DNA of 64,000 bases, taken from Aptenodytes patagonicus (Eukaryota; Chordata; Aves; Sphenisciformes; Spheniscidae). The translations under genes were made by a program, and so were the position numbers. Below are positions 40,001-53,100 of the stretch, one piece after another. The notes under the pieces are model-generated. The model saw only the letters and a program-made list of their open reading frames with translations. It was not told the DNA's origin and ran no database searches. Every line of letters starts with the position of its first letter. The stretch's first letter is position 1. The DNA lies in NCBI RefSeq assembly GCF_965638725.1, contig NC_134959.1:10482417-10546416 (forward strand), given 5' to 3'.

Positions 40001-42768
40001 GCCGGGAAAACTATTAATATCCGATGTACAAAAAAGCAATTGCTCACTGAGGTTTGATCTTGATTTTGTTTCAAATACAGTAAGTCTGCCCTTCCCCTAA
40101 TCTTGTTCTAAGCAGTATGAAATCAAATACCGTATCAGTCTAAGAAATCTCCAGAAACAATTCTAACAGATTTTTCATTTTTTAAAAAAGCCATCCATTT
40201 ACTGGGATCTCAGTTACATGACATCAGTATTTTTACATCATTACTTCTTTGTCTTTACTTTGCTTTTCACAAGGTACATCTAAGATTTAAGTGACATGAA
40301 ATAGCAAACGAGCATGCCCAAACATGCCCAACCCATGCGGGTCGCTGTTACTTTACAGAGGTACAAACTCTAACCTGCAGGTTTTACTGACATTTTGGCA
40401 TCCAGTGCTATATTACCTATGATCTAAATTTCTCTTCTACAGTTTGACTATAAATAGTTGGGGGAGGTGCACCAGTAAGTGCACTGGCTCACAACCTGCT
40501 GCTGCTTTCTCCTTAGCCTAAGAAAGGACAACACTTCTAAATTAACTGTCAATTTTGTCAAGACAAGCAACTGCTTAATGATGTAAATAAAGACAAAGAA
40601 ATGTACATCCAGTACCTCAATGCTGGTAGTTTGTGCAAAATAATCCAGGCATGTTGTTTTTCCGCTTGCAATGTTCCCCTCGATACATATCTGATGAAAA
40701 ACAGTATCACCTTTAAAAAACATGCTATCGCATAGTAGTAAACGGCATATGTAAAAATATACTCTTTCCACATCAAGCATACTATTTCCTTATAATGTAA
40801 ATAGATTATTTTAAAGGAAGACATTGGGGATCAGTTTGGATTTTGTGACTCCCTGCAGACCACCACTTTTTCTCTCCCTGACATACATACACCAACTGTC
40901 TCTTTACCAGGCACGGGGCAGCCCTGCTTTCTGGTACCCCTGCAGTTAGCTGCCTGCCCGTGCTTCCAACTTCCCACCCCCTTCCCATGGCCCCGAGGAG
41001 TTTCAGAGGGTCACCTGCTGGGCTGCTGCTCCTCCACACTGTCTGCCACAACTCACCTCAGAGACTTCAACTTAACTTTCAACTTAAAATAAATGTCAAT
41101 TGAAGTCATAATTTCAGTATCCACGAAATAGATAGCTTAAACCTTAAGATGCATTAAATTTTTATTTTCAGAAACCTGCACAATTAAAATAAGAGAATTT
41201 TGTTTCAGCTGTCTTAAAATAATTTATAGCTTAAAGTAATTAGATTCCAAATACAAAAAAACCCAACTCACAGGCAGGGTTGTATCGGGCAACTGCAACA
41301 CTACACAGGCAACACTGACCCCACTTGGCCCTACACAATACCATGCATCTGCACAAATCCCTCACGACTTTATTGCAATTTACAGAACTAGATAAGCGTC
41401 GGTTTGCACCGAGTAAGGCCCAGTAATGGACCCACCACCTGGACACCACTCAGTAAAACAGCCATGTCCAGTGGCTGCCAATATACACATGCTCAGATTA
41501 TAATAGAATAAGAGGTTGCACATTTTACATAGTTTTCTGAACAAAATGCAAATACTTACAACTGTCTTTTTATCATCTTTTATCAGATGTTTATCTAGAA
41601 TGGAAATAAACAGGAGTTACAACCAAGAAGGAGATCTTCATAACTTTGAGTTATACTGAGCCCCTTAATGTGAGCCCCTCCATGAAGCTTTTAGGTGCCC
41701 TATTACTTAATACAAGTATTTGCTAAATTACCAATCTTTAAGGTTTTAGGTAATCATTGGGTCATGCAACAGACATGTTGTGGCATACACTGACACAGTT
41801 TTAGCTTAAGTTCTCCGTTGTCCTTGACACTATGAAGAGTCAAATGGTGCATGCCTACACTCTTTCAGCAGATTTCTGTTACACTTAACTGCTCCTCAGT
41901 TAGTTTCCACGGGAGAAAAAGTGAATTTTGGGAAGGCAAGTCATGGTGCAACGCCCACTGACTTCGCAGGCCTAGCTACAAAGTTAGGTAAGGATGAAGA
42001 TTTTAGGACGCCTCCAAGACAAGCAATTTAGATGCCTTACATCTCAAAACTGCCTATATAAAACTTCTGCAAGCAATGCTAGGACCGCTAGACCCTTAAC
42101 AAAACGAAACACCAAAAAAAGGCAGTTTCGGGTACCCCAACACTGCCGGTGAGGGACCACAAAGATTATCGGGGCCACGACGTACAAGAAATCGGAAGAA
42201 GCAGGTTTACTCAGCCCGAAGAGAGGGCAAGGGGAGTCCTGCCGCTGCCCTGTGAGGAGGCTCGGTGGCTCCTCACACCCACGTAGTCACTGGTGCAGAC
42301 TTTTAAAAAGAACTGAGCCATGAATGCTCCCGGCGTCCCCCCAGAGCCGCCGCCGCCGCACCCCGTTTACCGTCCGGGCAACGACTACCAGGAACGCGTA
42401 GAGGGACGGCTGTCACCTCCCCGGCCGCCCTTCTCGCACTTCCCTTTCCGGCGGGTTCCCCACCGCTGCGCCGGGCCCGGGTTACCGCTGCTCGGACCCG
42501 CGGACCGCGCGCACACACCCCCCGCGGCCCCGGCCACCCCCGCCCGGCCGCCTGCGGGGACCGCCGCCCCGCGCCCCCCGCCCGCGGACTTACAGCCGCC
42601 GGCGCCGCTCGGGCCGGGCCGGGAGCGCAGCGCCAGGCCGCCCGCCGAGGAGCCCGCGACCGCTCCGCCCGCGCAGGCGGCCCCCGGCGCGCCGCTCCCC
42701 GGGCCCCGCCGGCCCCAGGCCCCGCGCAGCGCCGCGGGCCGCGCCCAGGCCGCACCCAGCCGCCACAT
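28070..42768 (-). CDS. TK2: Thymidine kinase 2, mitochondrial (complete, 10 coding exons)
   Basis: TK2 phosphorylates thymidine and deoxycytidine in the mitochondrial matrix, the first step of dNTP salvage for mtDNA. Exons in transcript order: 42594-42768, 41560-41594, 40616-40690, 39140-39193, 37527-37616, 35966-36039, 30320-30408, 29934-30013, 28569-28649, 28070-28168. All join at GT-AG sites in frame to 283 residues (human 265). The Ala/Arg-rich N terminus [20 protein letters not shown] is a mitochondrial presequence. The P-loop GNIASGKTT is at 75-83, EPVTKW at 99-104, the catalytic ERS motif at 151-153, EWFDW at 181-185, and the Arg-rich lid RRCREEE at 213-219. Each exon matches human TK2 closely, including the [15 protein letters not shown] block. 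The tail [11 protein letters not shown] is diverged. An in-frame ATG 69 codons upstream exists but lacks a presequence-like character, so I chose the internal start. No defect is seen. Confidence 0.97.
30409..35965 (-). other. TK2: Largest TK2 intron
   Basis: This 5.6-kb intron between the sixth and seventh coding exons is AT-rich. It contains a fossil CR1-type LINE tail near 34250-34560 and an A/C-rich tract near 35189-35220. I see no nested gene. The other TK2 introns range from 306 to 1523 bases and hold nothing recognisable. Confidence 0.7.
34250..34560 (+). mobile_element. Ancient CR1-type LINE 3' end fragment
   Basis: The plus strand follows the 3' untranslated pattern of old amniote CR1 elements. 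In order it shows a GATTGCCATAGGACGTC-like block, AAACTTGACAGGTTCATGG, then ACTAAATACAGAGAAACCA, GGAAGTCCCTAAACTG, and TGGCCACCACTGGAGACAGG. The order is intact but the sequence is heavily substituted, so it is old. It covers only the untranslated part, with no reverse transcriptase domain. It lies antisense within a TK2 intron. Confidence 0.6.
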
Positions 42769-42973
42769 GGCCCATCCCCGCCGCCGCCGCCGCCGGCACC
42801 GGCGCGGCCCCGCCCCGCTTCCGGCCGCTGCGCGCTCACTTCCGCCGCCGGGGGAGCCCCGGGGCGGGGCTGCGGCGGGGCCCGTCCCGGTCCCGGCCCC
42901 GCTCCCGATCCCGTCCCCAGCCGAGGGGCGCGGGTGCAGTAGCGCCCGGCCCGGCCCGGCCCGGCCCGCCGCC
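42769..42973. promoter_or_regulatory. TK2/CKLF bidirectional CpG-island promoter
   Basis: Only 205 bases separate the TK2 and CKLF start codons, which point away from each other. The interval is very GC- and CpG-rich and without a TATA box. It has ETS/GABP-type sites (CTTCCGG at 42818-42824, CACTTCCG at 42837-42844) and a GC-box cluster (GGGGCGGGGC near 42860). The island extends from about 42150 to 43200. Human TK2 and CKLF share the same head-to-head arrangement, so coordinated expression is likely. Confidence 0.85.
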
Positions 42974-45782
42974 ATGGCGGTGGTGGCGGTGGACAGCGCC
43001 TTCCCCCGCTCCCCGCGGGGCGCCGTGAAGATCGCCCGCGCGGTAGGCCCCGAGGGGAGCGGGGCGCGGCGGGGGCCCTCCGGGGGTCCCTCCGCTCCCG
43101 AGAGGGCGGCGGGCGGCCCGGGAGGGGCGGGCGGGGAGGGGAGCGGCGGTAACCCCTCGTCCCTCTTTCCGTCCCTTCAGCTGGTGGCGTCTGCGGCGTT
43201 CCTCTGCTTCGCGGCCTCCCGCTCCCGCGGGGCGTACACCGCGCTGGCCGCCATGGAGGTGGTCATCACGGCGCTGTTTTTTCTGCTGTACTTCTTAAAG
43301 CTCGATAAAAAGATGAGCTGGCTGTTCTGGCCGTTGGCTGTGAGTATTGGCTGGCCCTTAAAATGAAGTGGGTTTACCCATTTTGTGATTGCCTGTTCAG
43401 AGAGGTTACGGGTAATCAGCTCCGTTACTGTTTCTATAAAGTCAGCACAAAAACCAGTGTTTCGTTTTTGTTGAACCGGTGTTTCCTAACGGAGATGGCA
43501 GGGTTGTTTCGCATCAATTTCTAAACAGCTGGCTTATATCCGTTAACAGCCCCTCCTGCCATGGGCATCATTTGCTTAACTCGAGAATACTGTAGTTTTC
43601 CTCTTTCACATTGCAAATTAAACACACACCTTCACTTAAATATTAATGAGTTCTCCTCTTGCCTCCCCTTTTTAAGTTTATTTCCTGCTTTAGTCTATCA
43701 AGCGTAGCCAAGTTGTATAAATTTGACTGCAAAAAAAAAAAAAGGTAAAATGAGGAAGTTTTATCACAAACGCACTTTTTAACGTCAAACCACTGGGTGT
43801 CGCTGTCGATCTTACGTGGATATTAGTGTAATTCTATTTTCATAGTAAACCAGCAATTTTTAATGATTCATACAATATTGGGAGCTATTCACGTTCTTCT
43901 TCAGTCGTGTATTTCAGAAAAAATACTTTGCTTCCCCTGGCTGTTTCAGGATATTTTCAACTCGGTGATTGCAGCGTTGTTCCTCCTCGTCGTGTGCCTG
44001 TTTGCAGTAATAATCAAGACCAACAATGGGACACTGGCTGGAGGAGTAAGTAAGAACATTATTGACGAATTTCAGTTCTTCAAGTGGACGCGATTTGGAC
44101 CTCTTGGTATACTTACATTGTGGTGAGACCATGAAGATAACTCTGTCATGGAAGAACGTACTCAGCAGTCACAAACAAAAATGAAGGCACATTCAATGTA
44201 TCTCACTAAAAAAAACAACCCTCAAATTACTAGTAATTTAAAGATATTACTGGACTTAGGAATCACTACAGAGAACTACTAACACTGAAAACTCCTAGAG
44301 CCTAATTCGAGTAACCTGCATTTACTTCCATAGCTTGAAATCCTAGGTGGGAGAATCTGTAGCTCTTTTAGGACTATCCAGTTGGGTTACGCTATTTAAG
44401 AAGAAATGCCTGTAATCCTGCTAAAAAGAGCTGAAACTTTTTGACAGGCATGCTGGTGCCTCCCTCCTGATGTGTGTATTATTTTTTCTGACACAAACTG
44501 AGAAATTACAGCAGTTGAAAAGGTTTTTTCATACTACGATTGTAAGATTTTTGTGTATTTAAGATCAAACCGGTTTAATAGTTTAAGCAACTGGTATTTT
44601 TAATTCAAATGAAAACTAACGTAATTAACGTTAATAAAAAATAAGGGGGGAAAAACTCAGTTTTGAAAGTGTTTAAGTCTCCTGAAGTACAAGAGAAGCT
44701 AAAATGTGACAAGCAACCAAAAGAAACCCGGAACTTGCCACAGGAGTTTTTCAAAATCAGCTTAAGAGACCATGAGGTGGAAAGCTGATGTCTTCGCTGG
44801 CAACGACATCCTAAGCAAAAAGGAGACTTTCCAATAAAGTGACCGGCTACGCTAGAACGTAATATATATTCTCAGTTGTGAAGTTAATAGAAATTAAAGT
44901 TAAGTTGGAAGCAGGAGACCAAGCAGGTAGCTTGGAAAACAAGTTTGGACAGAACATGTGACATCTTCAGTGTTGGGAGAAACAGGCCTGTACTCCTAGG
45001 GCACAAACTGCCTTGAACTGTGCTCTCCTGAAGGAGCTTGCCTTGGCGTTACTCCCGCTGATCAGATAATTCCATTTTAAAACATGCTTGCATCAAAAAA
45101 CTTGTGTGCATGTGGGATCGGGCTGAAGGGCGAGAGCTGAGCAAGTTAACTTGGAGGTCGTTTGTTTTGCAAACACGTTTTTCCAGTTGCCTGCCTGGAG
45201 TTGTGTATTTTTTAAATACTTACGTACATTTTCTTCAATTTGGAATATGTTTCCCGTTCAGAGCTTCAGAGGAGAGGAGCGCTACTTTTTTTCCTGCTAG
45301 GCTTGTTTCTACAAATGTTGACTTTTCTCCGGGCCAATACCATTAATTAGGCAGTCCTTAACAAGACAGAAGGCTTTTCATTTAGGATAAAAGCATTGTC
45401 TGGCATAACGCAGCATTAGCTTAGCTTTCAAGGAGGACGCATTGTCTCCAGCGCAAACATCAAACAAAGCCGGGGTGTAGACTGCCGTATGAAAGGCTGA
45501 TGGGATTTAAATATGGATGTTACTTAATTTATCAGCTGTCTCACATCACACATATATTTAGAAGGCCAGAACCAGCTTAGGAAGATGTGTTTACTGCTTC
45601 TTTGAGGAACGGTAGATGAGTTAGTGCAGTTAGATAGAGATTCTATGGGGAAACTAACAACATCGTTATTTTTATAGGTGTTCGGTCTTGTACTGCTTGT
45701 TCTTTCTGTTGTCGACGCGGTTCTTCTTTTCCAGAAGATTAGCCTTGATCGACCAAGAGGAAGGAATACTCCTGCGAAATAA
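42974..45782 (+). CDS. CKLF: CKLF-like MARVEL transmembrane protein
   Basis: Exons 42974-43042, 43181-43339, 43950-44045 and 45678-45782 join in phase 0 to 142 residues. The family consists of four-pass MARVEL proteins; human CKLF also acts as a chemokine-like factor. Membrane segments are predicted at about 20-35, 48-64 (MEVVITALFFLLYFLKL), 77-98 (DIFNSVIAALFLLVVCLFAV) and 109-128 (VFGLVLLVLSVVDAVLLFQK). The block LDKKMSWLFWPLADIFNSV parallels human CKLF LDRLMKWLFWPLLDIINSL, and the junction GGVFGLV parallels GGVFALV. The tail after the last helix is short and basic. Position, head-to-head with TK2, also fits CKLF. Mammals have CMTM1 and CMTM2 next to it, so this could equally be co-orthologous to all three. 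The start ATG lies in GCCATGG. Confidence 0.88.
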
Positions 45783-46057
45783 GACTACCGTTTTAGTAAA
45801 AGAACGATTTCTCTATTGATTACTATTTTACTGTTCTCTTTTAAATAATTTGTATTTTCACGTGTTCACCTTTGAATTTCCCATGCATTTATGTACATTT
45901 TTGCAAGTATTGTTCGTAAGTTTTCTTACATTTACAAATGTAGTTTCAGTGTTGCAGTTTCACCAGTATAAGCTTCACAGAAAATTGTCCTGTTTTTCTA
46001 AACTTAATTGCATTTTCACCTGTATGAAAATTAACTTCATAATTGTCTTCTTTCTGT

Positions 46058-46063
46058 AATAAA
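46058..46063 (+). terminator. CKLF: CKLF poly(A) signal
   Basis: AATAAA lies 276 bases after the CKLF stop codon in an AT-rich 3' UTR. It is the first canonical signal downstream. Confidence 0.75.
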
Positions 46064-46599
46064 AAGAATTTCCAAATAGGCCTAAGTGCATTATTGAACT
46101 TCATTTATTTATCAAGTGCACTTGAAGTAAACATTACTTGATTTAATGTACCGATAAACACCTTTAGGACCAGATTTTTTTCACCCTTACTTGTGTTCCT
46201 CATTCCATAGATCAGCATCCTGGCCGATGGCTGTCTCGTGCCACGTGAACGCTTTATTGCTGTGAGACCTTTTGATCCCCAAATTCTCCTTTTTATGTTC
46301 AGAATGGTGCTGAAAATAACCACGCTGCCTCCCTAGCATAATGCAATGACGACTGTACTGCAGTGCAATGAAGACAGATAGTAGATAAAATTAAATTGGT
46401 ATTGTAAGCCACATGAAATACTTAAGCGGCTGTGAGGAGCGCCGCTACAGCTGCACCTGTGCGCAGAGAGCCAAGGGTTGAAGTTCAGTGCCCTCCGAAT
46501 GAGTCCGATTGTCCAAACCGAAAAGCGAGCACCCCCGTGATGGAAGAGAGTTTCAAGACGAAAGTGAACAAATAGAGGGCACGCGTTCTGAAAAGCGAG
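46064..46599. other. CKLF-CMTM3 intergenic spacer
   Basis: I see no exon, repeat or transposon. In particular no extra MARVEL exon that could be a CMTM1 or CMTM2 remnant is apparent. Confidence 0.6.
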
Positions 46600-47160
46600 C
46601 TTGCGTCAAAGCACTTTTTCAGACGCTGAGGCGTGCAGGGACCGGGGGGAGCCCTCCCGGGCTGGCCCGTGCCGGAGCCGTAGCTGCGAGCAGCACCGAG
46701 CCGGGCGGGCGAGCGGCAGGCAGCCCGCGCGCCTAGGGGCTGTGCGTGGCGGAGGCGGGGAGCCGCGGCCACGGCCGCCAGCAGCGGCTGCGCTTCGGCT
46801 CCGCTGGGCCCCGGAGCGGGGCCGGAGCCGGCTCGGCGCCGCCGGGTGGTGCCTGCGGCCCGGCCCCGCGCTGCCCCTGCGGGATCCCGCCCCGCAGCTG
46901 CTGCTGCGGCCAGCGACGGGGTCGGGGGCTGGGGACGGGGTGCGGGCAGCCCCGGGGCAGCCGACGGAGCCCCCCCCCGCCTCTCGGGGCCGCCCCGGGC
47001 GTGCGGCCGCCACCCCCCAGATTTGGGGATGCTGAAACTTTTTTTCACGTTTCCGCAGTGTCACGATTTCCGCTTCCCTCCTTCAAAAAAAAACACACCA
47101 CCACCCCCCGAGCCGCCAGCGCTCCTCGCCAGCCCGCGGCCGCCGGAGCCGCTCGCAGCC
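46600..47160 (+). promoter_or_regulatory. CMTM3: CMTM3 CpG-island promoter
   Basis: Sequence becomes strongly GC- and CpG-rich from about 46620 and remains so to about 47500, spanning the first coding exon. No TATA box is obvious. A long C-run with an A-run lies at 47081-47107, just before the start codon, within the likely 5' UTR. Confidence 0.7.
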
Positions 47161-50100
47161 ATGGAGGAGCCCGAGCCCGAGCCCGCGGGGGCCGCCGCGC
47201 CGCCGCCCGGGCTGCGCTCGCTCCTGCCCCCCCGGGAGTTCCTCTGCTCCCGCAAGGGCCAGCTCCTCCTTGCGGAGTCGGTAAGGGCAGGGGCAGCCCC
47301 CCGGGGCGGGGGGGGCCGGGGAAGAACAGCACCCCCGGGCGCGGGGGGTTCGCACGGATTTGGGAGGGGGGGGGGGGACACGACTGCCGGGGCCGGACCT
47401 CGGCCCCCCGCCCCGGGAACTGCCGGGGCAGAGCTCCTGGTGAGACCGGGGGCTCCGGGCGTGTCCCCCGGTAACGTGCCGGTTACCTCCAGAGACAGGG
47501 GCGGTGTGAAGGGCAGCGGGCTCACCCCATTTCTAAGCTGAACGGAAGACCTTTCTCGGTGTCGTTCGTCTGTCTGACTACAGAGGGATGGCAGCCGAGG
47601 GAGAGCACAACCGAGGGGGAAAAACAGGGGAACAGCCCCCATACTAATACGGGGGAAACTTCACGGCTGAAAGTTTAGTTGATCGTGTTCAGGCAGAGCA
47701 CGTTAGGAAACCAAAATACCTGTCAGGTTAAGCTTCCAGTGCCTTAAATGTGTTCCCTTTTAGCAGGAACTCCTTTTCAGTTAAAAATGGCTTTGATTTC
47801 GTTTTAACCTATTTGCACTGTGAATCCAGTCACCACTACTGACCAAATTTGCATTATCTCCTGGTGCCCCAGGGGAGGCATGGTTTACAAGGCAGCTTGT
47901 CCTGAGTATGTCAGGACAGACCTTACTCATTAATTTATGATGTGTGGCATCATATAGGGCATCCCCATCTCTCAGCTTTTGTCCTGAGCTCTGCGAAAGC
48001 TGCGTCTGTCCCTGACCTCGCAGAGGGACACACTTGCGCGCTGCTATGGAGCCAGTTAGCTTACTGTGAAAGTACCAAATAATGACCATCAGAAACAAGC
48101 TTAGTCTGGTGATGGAAGCACTGCTCGCCCAGAAATACACTGTGGTTTTCCCTCAGGTCCAAGTTCTGAGATCAGGGCTGGTGGTAATTACAGGCCTTTG
48201 ATTTTTGGTGTAACACTTTCTGATATTTTCCTTGTAAAGGCTTAAAGCCTGACAGATGAAACAGTACCCAGCTGGTAGGGAAAGGGAAAACTTATCCCAT
48301 GGTAGCGCATATTTGACAATCAAAAGTTAAAATTTAAGAGGAAATTAGTTGATTGAAATTAGACTTTCAACCTAATTTATACTAGAAATAATGAGAAATT
48401 TAAATACAGAGTTCTCTGTAATTTTAGCTGGAGTAGACTCAGTAAACTCTCAGGTTTACTTGAGAGCAGGTAGTCAAGTATCAGGACAGCCCAAACTAGT
48501 AGCCAAGTATGGAGCACTGTTTAGATGTGTAAGGTGTCTCTGGCTATCCACTGTGCTAGCTCAGAGAAGGAAACAAGGAAATTCAAGCAAGAGAAAGGGA
48601 AGGAACGGGCAGCAAGCAGGCAGCGCCGTCAAGCTCCCTGACCAGCCTTTCTCTACCAGCCCTGTGAGTTTGTCAGGCTGTAGGCACTGCCCTGTGGCAG
48701 ACAGCAAGGGGAACAGCCAGGAGATGTGAGGCTGGCTTTGAGAAGAAAAACCATTCATTCAGGAGATGAGGATGACTTCTGTGGTGGGGAACACGGGCCT
48801 TGGGCTGGGTAGCAGCAGGCCACAGGCTGTGTCAGCTCCACCAAAAATGCTGTAAAAATTCCAGGTACCCCCCGTCACTCATACAGCATCTGTAGTTGAC
48901 AAAAACACACATTTAGAAGATACCAAAGCCCAACTAACTTTGCTCCTTTGGCACGTGTTTTTGTTACGTACTGTAACATATACTGGAATTTCCTATACAA
49001 GCTTACAGCCAGTAAATTATGACTTTCAGACAGCCTGGCTTTTTAACATCTCTGAATGATGACATATTTGAGGAATACTGTTTTGGTCATGGGATCAGAC
49101 TCACCCCTCTGTTGTCATAGAGAAGTACTGATTATGCCTCCTTGGTGTAATAAAAACTGCTCTGTCTTGACAAAACAGGGATTTATCCTTTGTAAGGCCA
49201 CTCAGGGCTTCCTGAGGGTTTGGCTGGCTGAAAGCAGCTCTAAAATCCCATCTGCCGAAGCTCCAGCGAAGCTTTCTGTGTGCTCCTTGCAGGCCAGCCC
49301 ACGTGCTTAGGATGTCGTTTCCTGGCAGAGGGGAGGCAGCAGTAGTTTCTCTCCAGTTGTCTCAGCTTTGCCAGAAGAAATCCTTGAAGACAACACAGGC
49401 CCCAGAATAAATCCAGTCTGTATACAATTACAGAAATGCAGTGCCAAATAATTGAAGATGAGCCCAAGTTAAATCTATCATAGTTTAAAATCTGTGTTTC
49501 ATGTTTAGCTTTGTACTTCTTGTCTCGAATGTTTGATTTTTCCTCTTTGACACAGTACTAACGTGGGGTGGGGTTGGGTTCTGCATAAATGTATGTAAAT
49601 AATATTCATGGGATACAGATTTTGAATAGTGTCTTTTGTTCAGAAACAAAATGGGGTTCTCATTATTGTTACCAAGTATATCTCTCTCATTATTATTCGG
49701 CAGCTTGGCAAGTCATGAGAAATGCGCTTTATTTCTCTGTCTTTAAAGTGATGCAAATACTGGCATCTCTGCAGGTAGATCAGAGGTTCTCTGTTCAGGT
49801 ACAGGAAATGCCAAGTCAGTTTTTTCAACATTCAAAAAGCACACCACCATATACTCAAAAATACATTACCAATGAAGCAAAGAAGCAACCTGCAAACATA
49901 TCTTGACTGGGGTGGACAGTTATACTTCTCCTTTTCCATCTATGACAGAAAGGGAACAGGAGTTGGCTTCAGCAAATTCCCTCAGCCCAGTGACCGTGCT
50001 GGTTGTGTAACTTGGTGGAAGTAACCTCATTAAAACGTCTTGCTGTGCCCAGCAGAAGTGGCTGGCAAATGATCGGTTCAGCTGTCGTAAGTTATAGCGG

Positions 50101-53100
50101 ACCGACTCAGACTTTGTAGATTAAGACAACTGCCACATTCACCCCAGCCTGTTCCCTTCCCCTGCACTGCTGGAGGCAGCTGGGAGCGCTGGTGCCCGCA
50201 GCGCAGCTCAGGCCGTCCCAGGGAAGGTCGCGCAGGCAGCTGCACTGAGAGCGTGGGAGCTCAGCGCTGCCGGCGAGGATTGCTTTGTTCAGATTGAAGG
50301 AAACCACTGTAGCCACTTTTTAAAAATAACATTTGCACACTCTTTCACATGAAGTGAGTATGAATCTTTACAATGTTCGGGTGTAATTTTCATGTCGGCA
50401 TGTAAACTGCTCTGGGGGCTATCAGGTCTGGGCATTCTGGTGCTTCCTCTAGAACAAGTTAGGCTGGTGATGAAGTTGATTACTGCTAGGAGCTTAACTA
50501 TAATCTCAAATTTTATTCGGAGAAGGAAGTTTCACCCAGCCCCGACTCCTTTTCCTTTTGATCTTCCTGCCTTAGTAATTTTTTATTCCACCTGGGATCG
50601 CTACACAGCCACAAAGAAGCAGTAACATCAAGTACATTTATAAGCTTTGCTGTCTCTCCTGATCCTATTTATTCTCAGTGTCTTGCTCCTCCACCTTCTA
50701 ATCACCATTCTTTATCTGCCAGGTTAATTTTTTTCTCTTTCTTTTTTCGTCTCTATTTTCTCCCCATACTATTATTTCTTCTATCTATTTTAACACTCTT
50801 CTTAAGCTACTCATTTTTCATAAATACTCAAGTTGCTATCTTGAAGGTCAACACCTCCTCCATGCTCTTTTCTCCCCTTAAGAGATGCGTTTTTCAGTTC
50901 CCTCTGTCCTGTGTTGGAACCATTTAACAGCCACTCTCATACCTGCAATCAGAGCTTGTCCAGGCAAGATCCACATCTACACATTCTGCTGCTCACCCTG
51001 GCTGTTTCAGTCAAGCTTTTGTGTTTGTCCTGATGACGACTTTAATTGGCGTCTCCTTAGTCCCCTGAAGCCAGTATGCAGTGGCACTACATATTTTTTT
51101 AATAAAAATATAGTATGAATATGTAAGGTTGTCCTGTATAAGGTTTTGTCACCTTTGTGGTGACACAGGGGATGCAGAAATCATTGTGCCTGTTTTTCTC
51201 CTCTTTTCCTGTCTTTCTTCTGTCTTTTCAGTCTTCTCGGAACTGACCTTCGTAACTGAAACTTCCAGCTGCTCTGTGTAAAGCCTTCTTCAAAGATGAG
51301 CACTGTGCCTTTCTCTGGGTCTGTAGCAAGAAGGTGACCCTTGCAGCTAATTCTGGGGGAACCAAGAACTTCACCTCCATGACAAGTACGACAGAGGAGT
51401 AACTGAATAGCGGAGACCACTAAGTAATCTACTTTCTCTCTCTGCCAATAAACAATAACAGAAGGGACTCTTGTCCAAAAGAGATCACCACTAGCCACTT
51501 TAAAAACTGTTTAAGCAAACCTGTTCTTTTCTGCGGAGGGGAAATGAGGAGCAGGCATTTGACCACGCAGACAGCGAGCGGAGGGCACCGGGGCATGTGT
51601 AGTAGCATGCAATGATGTCAGCTGCTTCCTGGCATCCGCAGCATCCCCGACGGGCGGCAGTGGGTCTGTTCTCCCTGCACGGAGGACACAGACGCCTTCA
51701 CGCTCTGCTGTGACCTCAGCACTTCAGCAGTCCTCCCTCCCGTAAGGAGCACAGTGCTTTCTAACCATTGTAACTAATTACTTGTTATACCTTAAATTGC
51801 AAGCTGGTTATATGATAAAGTGTAACTTCATAATGCCTAGCCAATTTAAGAAGCCCAGCAACACAATATTAAGTAATAATTACATGGGAGAAAATTACTT
51901 TCCGAAACGCAATACCAAAGAAGCTCCCTTAAAAAAGTAATATCTAATAGTTCTTCCTCTTTTATGTGCATTCCCATTCCCACAAAAAAGGTGCTGAATG
52001 AAGAATCAGGCCTCTTTTTTGCTGGGATTTTTTATAATCTTACCACTGCCAGGGATCCTGCTCTGTTCTTTGCCGCACTAGAGCTTTCTGCATCCACGTA
52101 TTCCTCCACGGTGAAGCTGGCAACAATCACACTAACCTTTCAACAGCAGTGCTGTTGAACAACTCAGACACCTAGTTGGAATCAATGCCAAGGATGTAAT
52201 CCCAAAGGAAAAAGAGACCCCCCCTGTGTAAATACAAATGGACAAAACTGATAAAACGCTACATTTTTTTTTCTCCCAGAAGCAGCAGTGCTTTCGGAGG
52301 CTGAAAGTGCTAGAAATGAACTTGCAACTGCATTGAGCCTCACAAACTTCCTCTCTAGCCTTTTTTTTTTTAGTGTAGACACAGAGCTGTTAGAAAAGTG
52401 ACAAGAGCCCATTGCTTGACCTTTCTCTGAAATCACTTTTAAAACACACAGCTTCAGGAAAAAAGGTGCAGAACAAGTGTGACGTGCAGTGGATCATTTG
52501 ATGGTCTTTAGAGGGGGCAGGCTATATTCTGAAGGTTGCTTTTGAGTTTGTCATTTTTAGAGCAACTTTCAGTTTGCCAGATGTTTGTCTCAAAGACTTG
52601 AAATCTGGAAAAGTAGGTGTTCATTATTTCTGGGTACAAACTGGCACAACAATGTTTGTACTGTGGGAAGAGAGGTATATTTTTTAAATTACCAGATTTT
52701 TAGATGACATCAAATGCTTCAGTTAGTAGCACTGCAATTAAATGGTCAGACAAGATAACAAGATACCTACTGACTTTTATAACTCAGAAAAGATAGTAAT
52801 AGATAATATCCAATATTGCTCAGGGAGTCCATGCACTCCACCCGTCAGAAGGGGAAACAAAGAGAAATGATAAACATCGTCAAAAGCCGACAGCTTCGTG
52901 GGCTCTTGTATTACATAGGGCTGTCCCCAAGTTACTGAGTAGATCTGGCATTAAAATCCACGTCAGGGCTGCCACGTAGCCACCAGGCAGACAAAAAAAG
53001 AAAACGAAAGAACAAGCTGTGGCACCATAGCTGTCACCTGACAGAGCCTTCAGGCACCCCCTTCCTTTTGTTTCTCTTGCTCTTTCTAATGTCTGCCCGC

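Noticed and set aside
42320-43366. 348-codon plus-strand open frame running into CKLF exons 1 and 2
   Set aside because: It crosses the TK2 first exon antisense and the CKLF intron. CpG islands have few stop codons, and only the parts matching CKLF exons look conserved.
46485-47642. Several long overlapping frames on both strands around the CMTM3 first exon
   Set aside because: They are Pro/Gly/Arg/Ala-rich shadows of the CpG island. Only the frame from 47161 matches a known protein.
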